DNA from: Nageia nagi | Taxonomy: Eukaryota; Pinophyta | Length of the DNA: 64,000 bases | Reading direction: 5' to 3' | Assembly (NCBI GenBank): GCA_050084985.1 | Contig: JBITNC010000001.1 | Coordinates: 182,404,001 to 182,468,000 of the forward strand | Notes under the pieces: model-generated | Seen by the model: only the letters and a program-made list of their open reading frames with translations | The model's database searches: none | What the model was told of the DNA's origin: nothing | In this document: positions 47,723-59,902 of the stretch, piece after piece | How the letters are laid out: every line of letters begins with the position of its first letter | Position numbering within the stretch: the stretch's first letter is position 1 | Program-made: the position numbers and the translations under genes

Positions 47723-49141
47723 AAGGTTAATCTAACTTCAAATCCTCAATGCATTAAACATTATCATTCTAGAAGGTGTTTTCTTTAATTCTTCCATAAT
47801 ATTATATGGGACATAAGGGGTGACCTTATTTTAGTAAGCTTATGTGATCTAAATTATTGAGTGGCTTTCTCCTTATGATGTTTAGTAATAAAAAGATCTC
47901 ATAGGAGGAGGCTTCTCTTTTTATGGGACACCATTTTTGGTCACAACAAAGTTTCTTATTGAAGAAGAAACATTACCTAGATCTTGAGAAACTTGACCTT
48001 AATGGTTAAGAAGTTGATTTTCTTGATTTTGTGGTTAAAGTATAGGAGCCTTAGATATTTTTGGATCAGGTTGAATTGAAATGGGTTGATGATTTTGTTA
48101 ATTCACTTGGGATTATTGTGGGACTACCAAGGAGGAAGCTTTAGTTTGAAAATAGTTAACTTATTCTCCAGCATAGCTTGGAAGCCAAAAATTAACCATG
48201 GTAAGGTATGGAGTAGGATCTAATGGAAGTTTTACCATATGATTAGAATGTAAGCTCAAATGTTGATGTTGATATACCATGTAGGAATCTAGAAAATGTG
48301 GACCCAAACAAGGACCATTTTATAATACCTAAAGCATCACTTTTAATAGAACTAACCATTAATGCATTTTCTATAGCTTTAGGAACATGTGGTTGTTCTC
48401 GCTAACTATTTTTTGATTGAAATCTTACTTGATACTAGTTCTCATACCTTTAGTAATTAAAGCCTTGATTCTACTTTTATTATAAAGTTAGCGTATTTTT
48501 CAAGTACCTAATAGTTATCTCCAACTATCTTATCGTATCTACCTCTTACGAATTAGAACTAGTATTTGTACTTGTAGATGCAAGAGCTAGTAGTGTTTGT
48601 ACTTACTTGGTTTTGAATAGTAGGTCTTGGAGAAGGAGGTGGTAAAGCTACTACTCTAGGATGATGGATCTATAATGGAGCCTTCTTTGGAGGTAAATTA
48701 GCAAATAAGGGCATAATGGATCTAAGATATATCTTCTCATACGATACCAAGGTATGCTCAATATTTTTAGCTATCTAATAGACATCTAGGAAAGTATCAC
48801 TTAACATAACAATCAATACATTAAGGTCCAAAAGAAATGATTTTCTATAATACACCAAGACTTGATCATTTGATAGCTTGATCCTTATTGGAATGGAAAT
48901 ATAAGTTTTCTTAAATATGGTTGATTATTTTTAGGCTAAAATCTTGGTTGATACTAGTTATCATATCTCCTGTAATTGAAGCCTTAATTCTTCATTTCTT
49001 ATAAAGTAAGCTTATTTATTAGGTTCTTAATAGTTATCTCTAGTTGTCTTATCCTGTCTTCCTCTTATGAGTTAGAACCAATATTTGTACTTATAGAAGT
49101 AAGAGCTGGTAGCATTGGTACTTGGTTCTAAGTGCTAGGTC

Positions 49142-49730
49142 TGTTAGAATTATAATGTTATTTAGGGCATTATGTAATTAATATGCTTAGCATATTAATA
49201 ATCACCTAAATTTGGTTATTAAGTGATAATGAGGTTCATGCATGGTGGGTGGAATAGTATTCTCCACCCAATTTAAAATAATAATTGTTAAGTGGAATAG
49301 TGTCTCCACTAATAATTTAATGTAATTCTATATTGTAACTTAGGGTTAACTAACCTATTGTGGTTAGGTTAGTTAACTACCTAAGGTTAGTTTTTGAGTT
49401 CTATAAAAGGAGCTCATTTTATAAAGATTTGTAAGAGAAAAAGATGAATATGAGAAGTTGTTAGTATAGATATTAGTTAGTAAGGTCTTAAGCATGCAAG
49501 CTATGCTTCATGCTAAGGAGAGTCATGGTTGAGATCCATATGAGTGTACATTTTTTGAGAGTATAGTGAAAAGGAGACCTAAAAAGGAGTACTCCATATG
49601 ATGGAGGAACCACTATACATCTTGTGTTACTATGTGAGAATGATTCTTGAGTTCTTAGTTTAGATTGATTGCTATGTTTGATGAAGGTCCTACAAGTGTT
49701 CTTGGGTTATAAAATCCTTCAATTCAATCA
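49142..49730 (+). repeat. 5' LTR of G
   Basis: It starts TGTTAGAATTATAATG at the exact point where F is interrupted and ends ...CAATTCAATCA, two bases before the primer site. TATAAAAG at 49,402 gives a promoter. Confidence 0.8.
49402..49409 (+). promoter_or_regulatory. TATA box in LTR of G
   Basis: TATAAAAG lies in the middle of the LTR (GTTCTATAAAAGGAGC). Confidence 0.7.
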
Positions 49731-49732
49731 AA

Positions 49733-49745
49733 TGGTATCAAAGCC
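49733..49745 (+). promoter_or_regulatory. Primer-binding site of G (tRNA-Met type)
   Basis: TGGTATCAAAGCC is one base away from the common plant primer site TGGTATCAGAGC, complementary to the 3' end of initiator tRNA-Met. Confidence 0.88.
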
Positions 49746-52700
49746 ACCTTGTGGGATCTACTCCAAACTTAAAATTAGAAATTTGAGGTAAATCACCTCA
49801 AATAAGGTATATCTATACTCTTATCTTGTTTCAAGTTTTATCTAAAACTTAAATATTTAGTCCATTTCAATTACTAATTATGAAGTTGAATTGAGATATT
49901 TCTACTAACATGTATTTTGAGGTTATTGAGCTCCAATTTTGAGCTAAGATTTTTAACCTTAATTACATGTTAGTGGAATGATTATTTTTACCTATCTCTA
50001 ATACTTGAGAGTTACAAGGGTCTCTCCTAACATATTGGCTACATTAATTTTGCCAATTGCTTCATTAATTTGTCCATTACACTAATATTGTTCTATTTTA
50101 CAAACATTCTAGATACACTAGTTTTATCTAAATTTGTCTTACAATATTGTCTAAGGTTGCATAGTTTACACCTTACAATTGTATATCTTATAGCAATATT
50201 GGATATCTAACATTTTGATAGTTCCATTGCACAATATTGATCTAATTTTTAAGGTTAGAATTGTAACCTTCAATTTGCTTAATGATGTTATAGCAACATG
50301 ATTTGCAATTTATTTAAGAATATTACATTTTGTGGTTACTCAAGCCAACAACAAAACTATTTAAAAAAAATTTAAAAAAAATCATTTTCAATGATTATTT
50401 CCAATGAAAATAAAGAGCATTCATGAAACAAAGGAAATTGTTGTAGCAATCACTTTTTACAAAATAACCTATCTCAATTTTGAAAGAACTGATATTCCCA
50501 TAGAAAATTTGATATCTCAAAAATCTTGATCAAACAATAAGATTAATACCCTTCCCCATCCAAAATCACAAATGCATGTTATAGTAAGCTACTAACCCTG
50601 GGTTAGTGAACACTCTTCCCATGTTCACCTATTATTAGCCACACCACATCATATCTAGGACCCCATGAGTCCTACCTTGTGAGAATATATCTTTTCTTAT
50701 TTATTTAGAAGGTGTGGGATGTTTTTCCTCTACAAGTACACTTGATAACACTTTCTCTGCTAAAACTATACTCAAAGAAGCATAACTAGCCTTGATTGAG
50801 TGGTTCATCTCTCATTACATCTCTTTATTTATTTAATGTAAAACATTAAGATATAATTGCTATTAATATAGAGAGAGAAGAGGATCAAAGGTTGTAGCTT
50901 TTTTTGTAGCCAACCAAATGCATTACAAGCAAGGATATTTTTTTCCATACCCATAATCAACTAGCTAGCAGCTCTAGCACTGAGATGCCATTTCCCATCT
51001 ACAAATTTGAGAGCAAAAATCTTAATAGGAATTATCAATTCTTGGAATTATCTTGTTCCTTACCCAACTACAAAATAATGCTTTTTAGTAGCCATGTAGG
51101 CCACTCCATAAGGGGGTCGATGACACTTTCTCATATGACTGCCTAGTTTATGCATGGTAATAAGATTATAGATAGTCTCAAACATAATAACCACCTTCAT
51201 CCTTGCACATAAATCTTGGTCTCTAAAATTTGGTATTTGACATATTTACATGCCAACACCATCTACCATCTCTATATTTCTTTAAAGATAGTGGATGAAA
51301 TAACCTTCATTGAACATCCAAACTCTATTCAACTACCCACTCCACATGACATCGAGAGTAGGTAAAACATTGACAATGTCCTCTTGAATATTTTCCTATG
51401 CAATGCATTCACCAAATTCATCTTGTGAATGTCAATCTCACTCTTACCAACCCATGAACCCAAAAATCACTTTTTGCCACCACATCTAAAATTATTCACC
51501 ATTTTCCAATCTGATGCAATGATAATGCAACAAAGTCAAGTTTGGCAATGACCTAAACTTAGTGGGTTGGCTCTTTTTTTAATGTATAGGTTTGTTCATT
51601 TTTCATGTTTGAAAATTAAGCATTGACTTATGTGATAGTAGCCTTTTCATCTTGTACACTACCATATGTAAACTCATAGGCATCTTTCATGCCATGGGTT
51701 ATCAATTGACAGAATGCCATAGATTTTGTGATAGCACAAACATGTGTTGAATAGTATTATGGATTGAATAGTTGGTGATTTGATTCAAATCCCTTCCATA
51801 TATTTACATTTGACTCGACCTTTAGCCTTCTTGCCTAAACATTATCATGGTATTAGAGAATATGTACAATTAAAGAAAGAAAGCTAAGAGTAATTTTGCA
51901 TTACTATGCACCTTCATCGGATGATTGTACTCATATTTTTTACTCTTCTACCTCTTTTCCTACATTTTTTTCTTCTCTTATCCTTTATTATACAAAACAA
52001 AAAGGGGAAGATGCATTCCATCTTATTTTTGTAAGTAAAAAGGGGGAAAAGCTTATGAGTATTTTACTTAATTTTTAGATCCTCCTATTTACATGTTTTT
52101 TATTTTGTGATCAATTCTTTATGTCAAAGTATGGAATGGATTTGTGCAAACTTTGAGTTTATGTAAATGATGTCCTTTAGGGGTTAGTAAACAAAACCCA
52201 TTGAACATTTAGAGTTCAAGATTGAATGATGTTTTATTTATGCCCTTTTATTTCATATTTCATACTTTGATTTATTTTCTTATGAAAACAACATGCAAAC
52301 ATTGATATGAGAAACCCTTTAAAATGAACACATTTGCACATACATTCCACAACATGACTTGTTTAGGGAACCATGAGGTGAAGACAAGTAGAATGGAGTT
52401 GTTAAGTCTAATGATCCAAGTGGTGAAAAGTCTATACTACTTAATTACCCCTAAGTTCTTTTTTGGTCTAGATTTAACTCCAATAGGTGGTTAGGTATGT
52501 GTATAGTGATACCACATATATGCACATTCATTCAGGGATTATCCTAATTACCTAGAAGGACAACTTGAAATCTAATCAAGATTAATAATTTGATTGATAC
52601 AATAAACATCAAAACCTTAGAAAACAACTAGTATTTCTCTTTGTGAGAGTATATTGCTTCCCAAAGAGAACTGGTTGAGGATTGTTAGTACTTGGGCTCT

Positions 52701-54875
52701 TCTTGTGTGGGCATCTAGGTGAAGGCCTAATTTTAGACAAGATAAGAAGCCTCAACCATGTCACTATGTATCTAATGATGTTTGTTTTTTATCCCACATA
52801 TGTTGTGTTATGGTGATTTATTCTATAAGCATGAGGGTTCACTCATATTTAAAAATATGTATACTTAAAAATTAAGTATTTTGTGACTAATCCTTGCTTG
52901 TAAAATTTAGCACTCATTATGAATTCATAGATTACACTTATACAAATAAGCACTATCTATATTGTATTATTATGTTTTATGTGAAAATTTATCCAATAAA
53001 TAATTTGGTACTAGATAAAAGAAAAAATCATATTTATTAATTCTAAAAGTTCCACTGACATACCCAAATGGATAGCCAAACTAAGTAGAATCATTGGCAT
53101 GATCATGAGAGTTGGAGTTAGAACTCTCAAGATTTGTTATAGGCAAACTAGGTATATTGAATAATGTAGCATAAGTGATCATGGAAAAATGAAATTTGAT
53201 ATCAAAAAATGGGTAGTACACCCATTTATCCCCTTCTTGTATTAGTTGTGAAACATAAGTGGACTCCCAATGAAGATCTCATTACCATACTATAAATGCA
53301 ATGGTATAAGGGTGATAGTACTCATGAGGATGCAACATTATAGGACTTGCATAGTGTAAAAAATAGAAGATAAAAGGTATCCATAAATAATAAAGGATGA
53401 TCTTCCATGTCCAGTTTAGATGATAGATAAGTGTGAGTATAAGGCACAACTACTCAGCATCCTCCAAATGATGGATAAAGTAGATGACCTATCGATAGAG
53501 ACCCCGATGACCTTATATGTGAACCAAGTTTTATCACATAGTAGTATGTAGTGTAGTGTAAGCACATTACATGAATCAACCTTAAATACATTGATAAAGA
53601 ACTTATTAGGGAAGACCAACATGAAGACCTTGAAAAATGGTCATATCCATGATGAATGACAAGTGTGATTCAGATCTCTCTAAGGATTTCATACATAAGA
53701 GAAAGTGATGGTGATCAACTAGAATATAATGAATTTATAGAATTACAACTAACTAGATCATTGATCATAAATGAGAACATCAAAATGGCTCAACCATGAA
53801 AGCATAATAACCAATGTGATCATGTATTTTACTTTATTAAAATGCTAGAAAGGATTCTCACTGACAAGCCCAAGTGGGTGGTGCTTTTAACTTGATTAAT
53901 GCTAGTTTGGTAAATGGTCACTAGAATCTAAAGAATTAGCATCATCTTTAGATATGCTAGAATCGAATGTGTCTAATCCTAAAATATATTGATGTGAAAG
54001 AGATAGAAAGTTATAAGAAAAACAAAATCAATGACATAAAATACAATGTTCACCTTGCCAAGCAACATGAAAAGAGTACATGGATAACCATTGTAGCCTA
54101 TGCTGATGAATTTCCCATGCTATAATGAGTGGTTTTAAATACTCCTATGGATGTAGGGAAGGTGGTTCAATGTAGCATATGAATTGGAAAAGATAGCAAT
54201 TTAACAAGATATAAACCATTATATGCCATGTCCAATTAGGTTGATTGAGCAAAAAAATAATCAATGAACATGATCATGATGATTGAGATGAAAAATCATG
54301 CAAATACCATAATAGTCATCTAGGTATAGTTGAAGAAATACTAGTTACTATTGTAATAAAACATCAAAGACAATCAAAGCATGATTTTATAAAGCTACAT
54401 GAATGTTGTGATGCATTATGTTATCCTACAGATTGCTTATTAGGGCATGAAACTAAGACACATCTATGATAGATAACTAAAACTAAAAGATTTAGATCAA
54501 ATAATAAATGGAAAGCATCAAATGATAAGTGAGGATCATTTATGACTATTTATAATGCATATAACTTGATATAATCAAACTATAATAATTGTGAAAACTA
54601 GAGAAAAAGATTTGTGATTATAAAATATCTCATCTACCACTTATTAAATTGATTGATGTCATATGCATCAGTCATGTCATAATGATAATAATGATAGTAC
54701 CATGAAGACATGTAATGACTAAGTAATCACTATGCTATTTTTCTCTCTCCTCTTAACTATTAAATTGGATAGTTTAATCATGAGTGATAGGTTGATCATC
54801 ATGACTCCCATAGAGAATTTTATCCCACACATGGAAAGTTCTTCCTTGAGTTTTGACAATAAAATAAACATATGA
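49746..54875 (+). other. Interior of insertion G, mostly unassigned
   Basis: From 49,746 to about 50,900 the sequence is AT-rich and non-coding. Between 50,900 and 51,600 the minus strand has weakly coding-like text. From about 53,970 the plus strand has stretches such as KNKINDIKYNVHLAKQHEK and TWITIVAYADEFPML with stops, which I cannot assign. No retroviral enzyme motif is present, so the origin of this part is open. Confidence 0.35.
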
Positions 54876-55236
54876 GTAGACTTAGAGAATACCTACCTTC
54901 ACCATGAATTGGCTACCACAAAGATTGAGATGCAGATACTAGCCCAGCATTATGATATGCTACACCAAGAAAAAGTTGTATGTATACAGTATTACCATGA
55001 ACTCTTGGTTAAGCATAATAAACTACTAGTTGAGAAAAATATGTGGCAATTACAAGCAAAAGTGAAATAGATACAAAAGAATGATGAAGGCAATAGATGT
55101 TGTGAATTGCAATGATTAAAAGGAAAGTGGAAGAAAGGGGCCTTCAATTATAAGGATATCCTTCAACACTTTGGTATTCCCATTTCAAAAGAAATAGAAT
55201 ATAAACCTTCTATGAGTCTTGTAGAAGTTGAACTAT
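54876..55236 (+). pseudogene. Unrecognised coiled-coil-like fragment
   Basis: A plus-strand frame of about 120 codons with a few stops: LENTYLHHELATTKIEMQIL, YHELLVKHNKLLVEKNMWQL, then KDILQHFGIPISKEIEYKPS. The first half has the Leu/Lys/Glu pattern of a coiled coil. I do not recognise a family; a gag or transposase fragment is possible. Confidence 0.4.
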
Positions 55237-55684
55237 AATCTCAAGCATAGAAATCAACTACTCTAGTATGGCATGGACATTCCTACACCAAACCCATGCA
55301 TCCTTTATTCACCAAGCCCTCTTTTTAAAATAGGGTTGGTGAAATATCTCTCCAGGAAGAGTATTGGTTGAATTCTTATTGAATTCTTTATTTGCTATTG
55401 TAATATGTATGCAGACTTTCCCAAATTGAAGCCCTTTATTTCTGAAAGTAAGTTCTTGATGAAATAACTATAGCTTTGTTCATCTAAATTTTGTTTTCAC
55501 CTCCATGTTGGGAAGGTAGATATATTTTTTATGGATTATGTTACATTACTAAATTCAAGTCTCTTTTATTGATGGCTTTTATTACATGCATCTTTCATTG
55601 ATTGTGTGTTGTATAGTGTTGATTTTGTTGTACACCTTCATGGTAAGTTTGCTCTACATGAGAAACTTATTATACAACTTGGCC

Positions 55685-55845
55685 TATCTTGCATTGTTTA
55701 GTTATACATATGTGAGTAACTTGTATATGCATACTCTATTTTTTGGTCTTTCTAGCACTGTTCAATTATCCATATGTTGGGAACTCTTATGTGTCCTTTG
55801 GCATTATTCAGTTATCCATATGTAAGTAACTCATATGTGAATGCT
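55685..55845 (+). repeat. Three degenerate ~50-63 bp repeats
   Basis: GCATTGTTTAGTTATACATATG at 55,691 recurs in diverged form at about 55,754 and 55,801. Each copy is followed by a variant of TAACTYRTATRTG. Confidence 0.65.
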
Positions 55846-57100
55846 CTCTTTGTAATGATAATCAACACATGTTTTATATACAATAGGTGACTAAAAGTAT
55901 TAGCTTGGCATCCTCTATGATGAATTATAGTGGAAAATGATAATACTTTAGGTTAAGGAATTTGTAATGGAGCTTATTTTGGAGGTAGATTATGAAAGAG
56001 GAGCATAATGGATCTAGGTTGTATTTTTCTAGAAGATACAAAGGTATTTTCAACTATTTTAGCTATCTGATAGACATATAGGAAAGTATCCCCCACATAA
56101 CAATCAATACATTATGGTTTGAGAGAAATGCTTTCCTATAATATACCAAGGCTTGAGAATTTGTTTGCCTGATCCTTGTTGGAATGGAATTCTAAGTTTT
56201 CTCAAATATTATATTAAAATCATCTATAGACTCATCAGGTTCTATCATCACTATATTTAGCTAATATCTTGATAAGAGCTTAACATAATTTTTCCCATGT
56301 ATTTATGGATTAAGAGGTGAGAGTTCTAAACCATTTAGTAACTTTTCCTACAAAATAGAATGACAACAATCTCATCATAATAATTTCATCATTGATATCA
56401 AAGCTAGAAGTTAGTAAATACACATCTTAACAATGTTCATAATGTGTTTTGCTAGACCCATAAGGAATGACTATTATTCCAAGCAAAGAAATTTGTAGGG
56501 GTAGGTTGAGCCATATTTGGACCACTTGTATGAGATGAAGGATTTTTCTTGATAGATTCAAATATAGCTATTAATGGGACAAATCTTATAGGAATTTAAG
56601 GATACAAGGTCCAAAAAGTCTTTTTCCTAGTGCTTCTTTGAGGAACTAAAAGCTTTTGAAAGCTATGCTATTGTGAAGAATTTTTGGTACTACTTCTAGT
56701 GAATCTATGTTCAAAAAGTGCTAGGGTTCAAAATATTGATTGGCTTTGATAGTAGAGTCACCAATAAGGTCAAATAAACCCTATAATATTTTATGCACAA
56801 GGTTATAGCTTAATATACATAGCTATTTGCTTAATCATCCTCATAAAATATGGATTTTATTCATTTCCCACTAGGCATGCCAAAAATGAACTTTTTTACT
56901 ATTGATCAATATAATGTAACCTTAAGGGTTTGGTCTAGTTGTGTTCTCCATTTTCTATAATAGTAGGGTTCTTGAAAGAGCAAAAGGTGGTAGTACAATA
57001 TGCTTATGAGAATTTGTACTCAATCTCTAGGTTATAGGCTAGTTCTTATTTATACAAAAGATCAAAATTAACTAGAAAGAGATTAAAAGGTAAAGGTGTG

Positions 57101-58140
57101 TATATCAAATTATGAACCTAAAATGCAATTTAGATAGATAAATCATTCAACATAATTGATCATGAACATATTTGATAATACACATCAATAATAATAATGA
57201 TATTATATTCTAAAGTATTTGAATATAAAAAGTGAGTTTTTATTGATCTATTGTAATCATCATTGACAGTGATCGTTGTGAATCGGTAACAGTCGATAAT
57301 GGATCGGCAATGGTCAGTCAGATTGGTAATGATTGAAGCACGACTCTACATTCTCTATGCCATCATTGTGCTTGTTGTAAACCTTTGGCCCTTGTTATCA
57401 AACTGGTGGATCACCATCGACCGATCTTTGAATTGTCGATGATCGGATCTGTATGCACTGGAGTAATCTTCATAGAATTTTGAAGTGTTTTTGTCTATTC
57501 CTTACTGTTCTCCTTCACGCTTACTTCCATCATTCTTTTTCTATATTGACCCTGCACACAGAAAATGAAAGAAGCATCAAAAGCATACCTGTTCATACAT
57601 ATTAATCAGCAAATGAATAACATAATATGGAAATATAATTGATATGAGATTTGCTATTAATCAAGCTTACAACCTTTTACTAATAATCTCCTGATTTGAT
57701 TTTGGCAAAGCTTCGCTATAGTCAGATTGGGTCCCTTTGTTCACATACAAAGCCTCAATTTATAAGCTTCAAGGTTTGTTATTCATTTGTTTTGGCATCC
57801 CAAGATTCCAGGTAACCTCTCGAACTAAATTTTGAGGTGTTGTTATCTTCCATCTGTATCCATGATTACAAATTATACGTACTAGGCTATTCCAGGCTTA
57901 GATTTGTTTGTTGTTTAACTATTCATGGATCATCACCAATTTTTTAGCGATTATATATTAACATTAGAATGGTCGCTCTATGGTTATTTTTTAATGACAA
58001 GGGTCGTAAGACCACTTGTTTTATATATGTTCGAAAAGATTGATCCAATAATATAATTTTAAAGTATAATCATACATAATAAATTCTTTATTGAAGCCCC
58101 GATGTACTTTACTTGCAATCATGAGTTTATTTTAAGATCC
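57101..58140. other. Unassigned stretch between F and the H repeat array
   Basis: Similarity between F and B fades near 57,100. At 57,260-57,440 there are several GATCGG/CGATCATCG-type motifs that resemble, in vocabulary only, the LTR motif clusters of A and D; this could be the remaining part of I's LTR. No gene is visible. Confidence 0.35.
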
Positions 58141-59769
58141 CCAGGAGTTTTTCTGGAGCAAACAAAATAGGCCGGAGTCAGTAGATAAAGCATTTCGGAA
58201 TGAAATTATGACATCACAGAAGATAGGATAAAGCTCAGTTGTGGAAAAACTTGGGTTTCAAAAGAAGTGAGGTCAGCAAGAGATAATCTAAGAAGTCGAA
58301 GCCCGTAAATTAAGTGTTCTGGAAGTAAAGCATTCTAAAATAAAATGATGATGTCATAGAGGATAAGATAGTCACATTTTGGTAAAGATTGGGTTTCAGA
58401 GATGATGAGGTCATAAAGGAGTGATCAAATAGCCGGAGCCGATGAGTAAAGCATTCCGGAAGGAAATGATAAAGCTCAGTTGTGTAAAAGCCCAGGTTCT
58501 GAAGATGATGAGGTCAGTAAGGAGTGATCAAATAGCCAGAGCTAGTGAGTAAAGCATTTTGGAAAGAAATGATAAAGCTTAGTTGTGGAAAAGCCTAGGT
58601 TTTGAAGATGATGAGGTCATCAATGAGTGATCAAATAGTCAGAGCCGGTGAGTAAAGCATTCCAAAAGTATGAAGATGACATCATAGGAAGAATGATATT
58701 CACATTTTTGAATGAAACTGGGTCTTGAAGATGATGAGGTCATCAAGGAGTGATCAAATATCTGGAGCCGATAAGTAGAGCATTCCGAAAGTATGAAGAT
58801 GATGTCATGGGGAGAATAATGTTTACATTTTTGAATGAAACTAGGTCCCAAAAGTGATGAAGTCATCAAGGAATGATCAAATATCTGGAGCTGGTAAGTA
58901 GAGCATTTTGGAAGTATGAAGATGACATCACGGGGAGAACAATGTTCACATTTTTGAATGACACTGGGTCCCAAAAGTGATGAGGTCATCAAGGAGTGAT
59001 CAAATAGCTGGAGCCGGTAAGTAGAACATTCTGGAATGTAGAGACAAGGCCGGTGAGAGATCAGATCACAGTTATCAAGAAGCCATATCATTTACAATCT
59101 ACCCCATTTTTTGTAATATTCTGCCAAGTAGCATATGTAGGTAGTATCAGTTAAAAGAAGGCTAGAATCTTGAAGCTATTTTTGTAAACATTTCTATTCT
59201 GCAATTCTTGTAACTATCGTTACTACAGTATAAGTATATGAAAATAAAGTGAAAGAAGGGTTGGAAACCTATTATTGCTCTTTACATTTTTTCTCGAAGA
59301 CCTGTAGTTTTTATTAGTAATATGAAACCATCTTGACCTTTCTTATCTAGCATTCGTAATTGTCATTCTTAATTTGGTTACATTGTGGCAGCTTGGCTTG
59401 TTTCCTGAATGATAATTACGAGTTGCTAGTATAACTATGTCTGCTACATGATAGAGTAAAGCTGGGAAACTATTAGAGAGTGAGAGCTTGTACTGTAGCT
59501 GTTACACTAGATTCAGGCTAAGGTTTCACACACTGTGAAAGCCCATGCTGAACTAGTGATCCACCTTTGCTTTCTCTCTTGTTACCCTAAGCCCTTTGCT
59601 TAAATTCCTCACAGTCTAATCCTTTTTATTTCCTTTCCTGTTACTCTTTCTACACCCAATAGATAAGGAATCGGCCTTCTCCAGAGATCAGACTATCCCC
59701 ATAGTCTGTTCTTGATTTACTTTGGTTAAGATTGTTCACGGTGCATATATTACACAATCTTAATCAACA
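58141..59769 (+). repeat. H: probable LTR inserted into the LTR of element I (left end undefined)
   Basis: The right end AATCTTAATCAACA (59,756-59,769) stands inside I's LTR sequence, followed by ATTAT as possible target-site copy. In the plus direction the order is tandem repeats, then TATAAGTATATG near 59,231 and AATAAAG near 59,245, then about 520 bp to the CA end. This resembles U3, promoter and R-U5 of an LTR. TTAAGATTGT and ACAATCTTAA near the end form an inverted repeat. No matching TG start was found upstream, so the left limit is a guess. Confidence 0.5.
58184..59060 (+). repeat. Eight-copy tandem repeat, unit ~100-140 bp
   Basis: The anchor GTAAAGCATTCCGGAA (variants) occurs near 58,184, 58,325, 58,443, 58,548, 58,649, 58,771, 58,894 and 59,017. 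Units share GATGATGAGGTCATCAAGGA and GTGATCAAATAGCYGGAGCC. The first units are 141, 118, 105 and 101 bp apart; the last three spacings are 122-123 bp, pointing to recent local expansion of a longer subtype. Confidence 0.9.
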
Positions 59770-59859
59770 ATTATTTTAATGTGATATATATGAGAAAAAA
59801 TACTTGTTTTATTTATTTATTTATTAAACTAAAGATAGGGTTTATTTTGAGTGTCTACA
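59770..59859 (-). repeat. Start of the 3' LTR of I (90 bp), then interrupted
   Basis: The minus strand starts TGTAGACACT directly after the polypurine tract, like TGTAGACACC in A, but diverges from A after about 9 bases. The family shares the 3' region while the LTR body differs. Confidence 0.7.
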
Positions 59860-59902
59860 TTTTGCCCCTTTTTTGAATTATCAACCAAAGATAGGGTTGA
59901 TA
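59860..59902 (-). promoter_or_regulatory. Polypurine tract and hairpin of I
   Basis: The minus strand reads ATCAACC...GGTTGAT, then AATTCAAAAAAGGGGCAAAA up to the LTR start. It is nearly identical to A at 4196-4239, with a changed hairpin loop. Confidence 0.85.

Larger units (their letters stand above)
49142..55920 (+). mobile_element. Insertion G: Ty1/copia-type LTR retrotransposon, 3' LTR not found
   Basis: A 589-bp 5' LTR is followed by a tRNA-Met type primer site, and the whole stretch interrupts F's gag. I find no second LTR, no copia protease, RT or integrase text, and no clear right-hand target-site copy of AGGTC (49,137-49,141). The element is therefore non-autonomous, truncated, or joined to other sequence. 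F resumes at about 55,920. Confidence 0.65.
47723..57020 (-). pseudogene. gag remnant of element F, interrupted by insertion G
   Basis: The N-terminal half lies at about 55,920-57,020 and the C-terminal half at 47,723-49,141; the matching region of B is continuous (12.5-14.6 kb). A segment of about 518 bp is duplicated: one copy at 48,392-48,909, the other split into 48,910-49,141 and about 55,920-56,190. The coding text is heavily broken. No intact zinc knuckle is visible. Confidence 0.6.
43505..57100 (-). mobile_element. Element F: degenerate relative of B, split by a copia-type insertion
   Basis: On the minus strand from right to left: gag (57.0-55.92 and 49.14-47.7 kb), protease, archaeal RNase H, RT, RNase H, integrase. 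The text matches element B throughout, in the same domain order. Two large internal duplications (48.39-49.14 plus 55.92-56.17 kb, and 45,311-45,758) and insertion G interrupt it. The 3' side stops abruptly near 43,505, and LTRs are not recognised. Confidence 0.85.

Noticed and set aside
58639-59091. 150-codon minus-strand reading frame with a repeated ~41-residue unit
   Set aside because: It is the translation of the 123-bp tandem repeat (123 is divisible by three), so the repeated peptide is a by-product of the DNA repeat. There is no start context or homologue in the shorter units.
59720-59769. Helitron-like 3' end (hairpin TTAAGATTGT/ACAATCTTAA near an element end)
   Set aside because: No CTRR end follows the hairpin at the right distance, and the segment ends CA inside an LTR, so an LTR terminus is the simpler reading.
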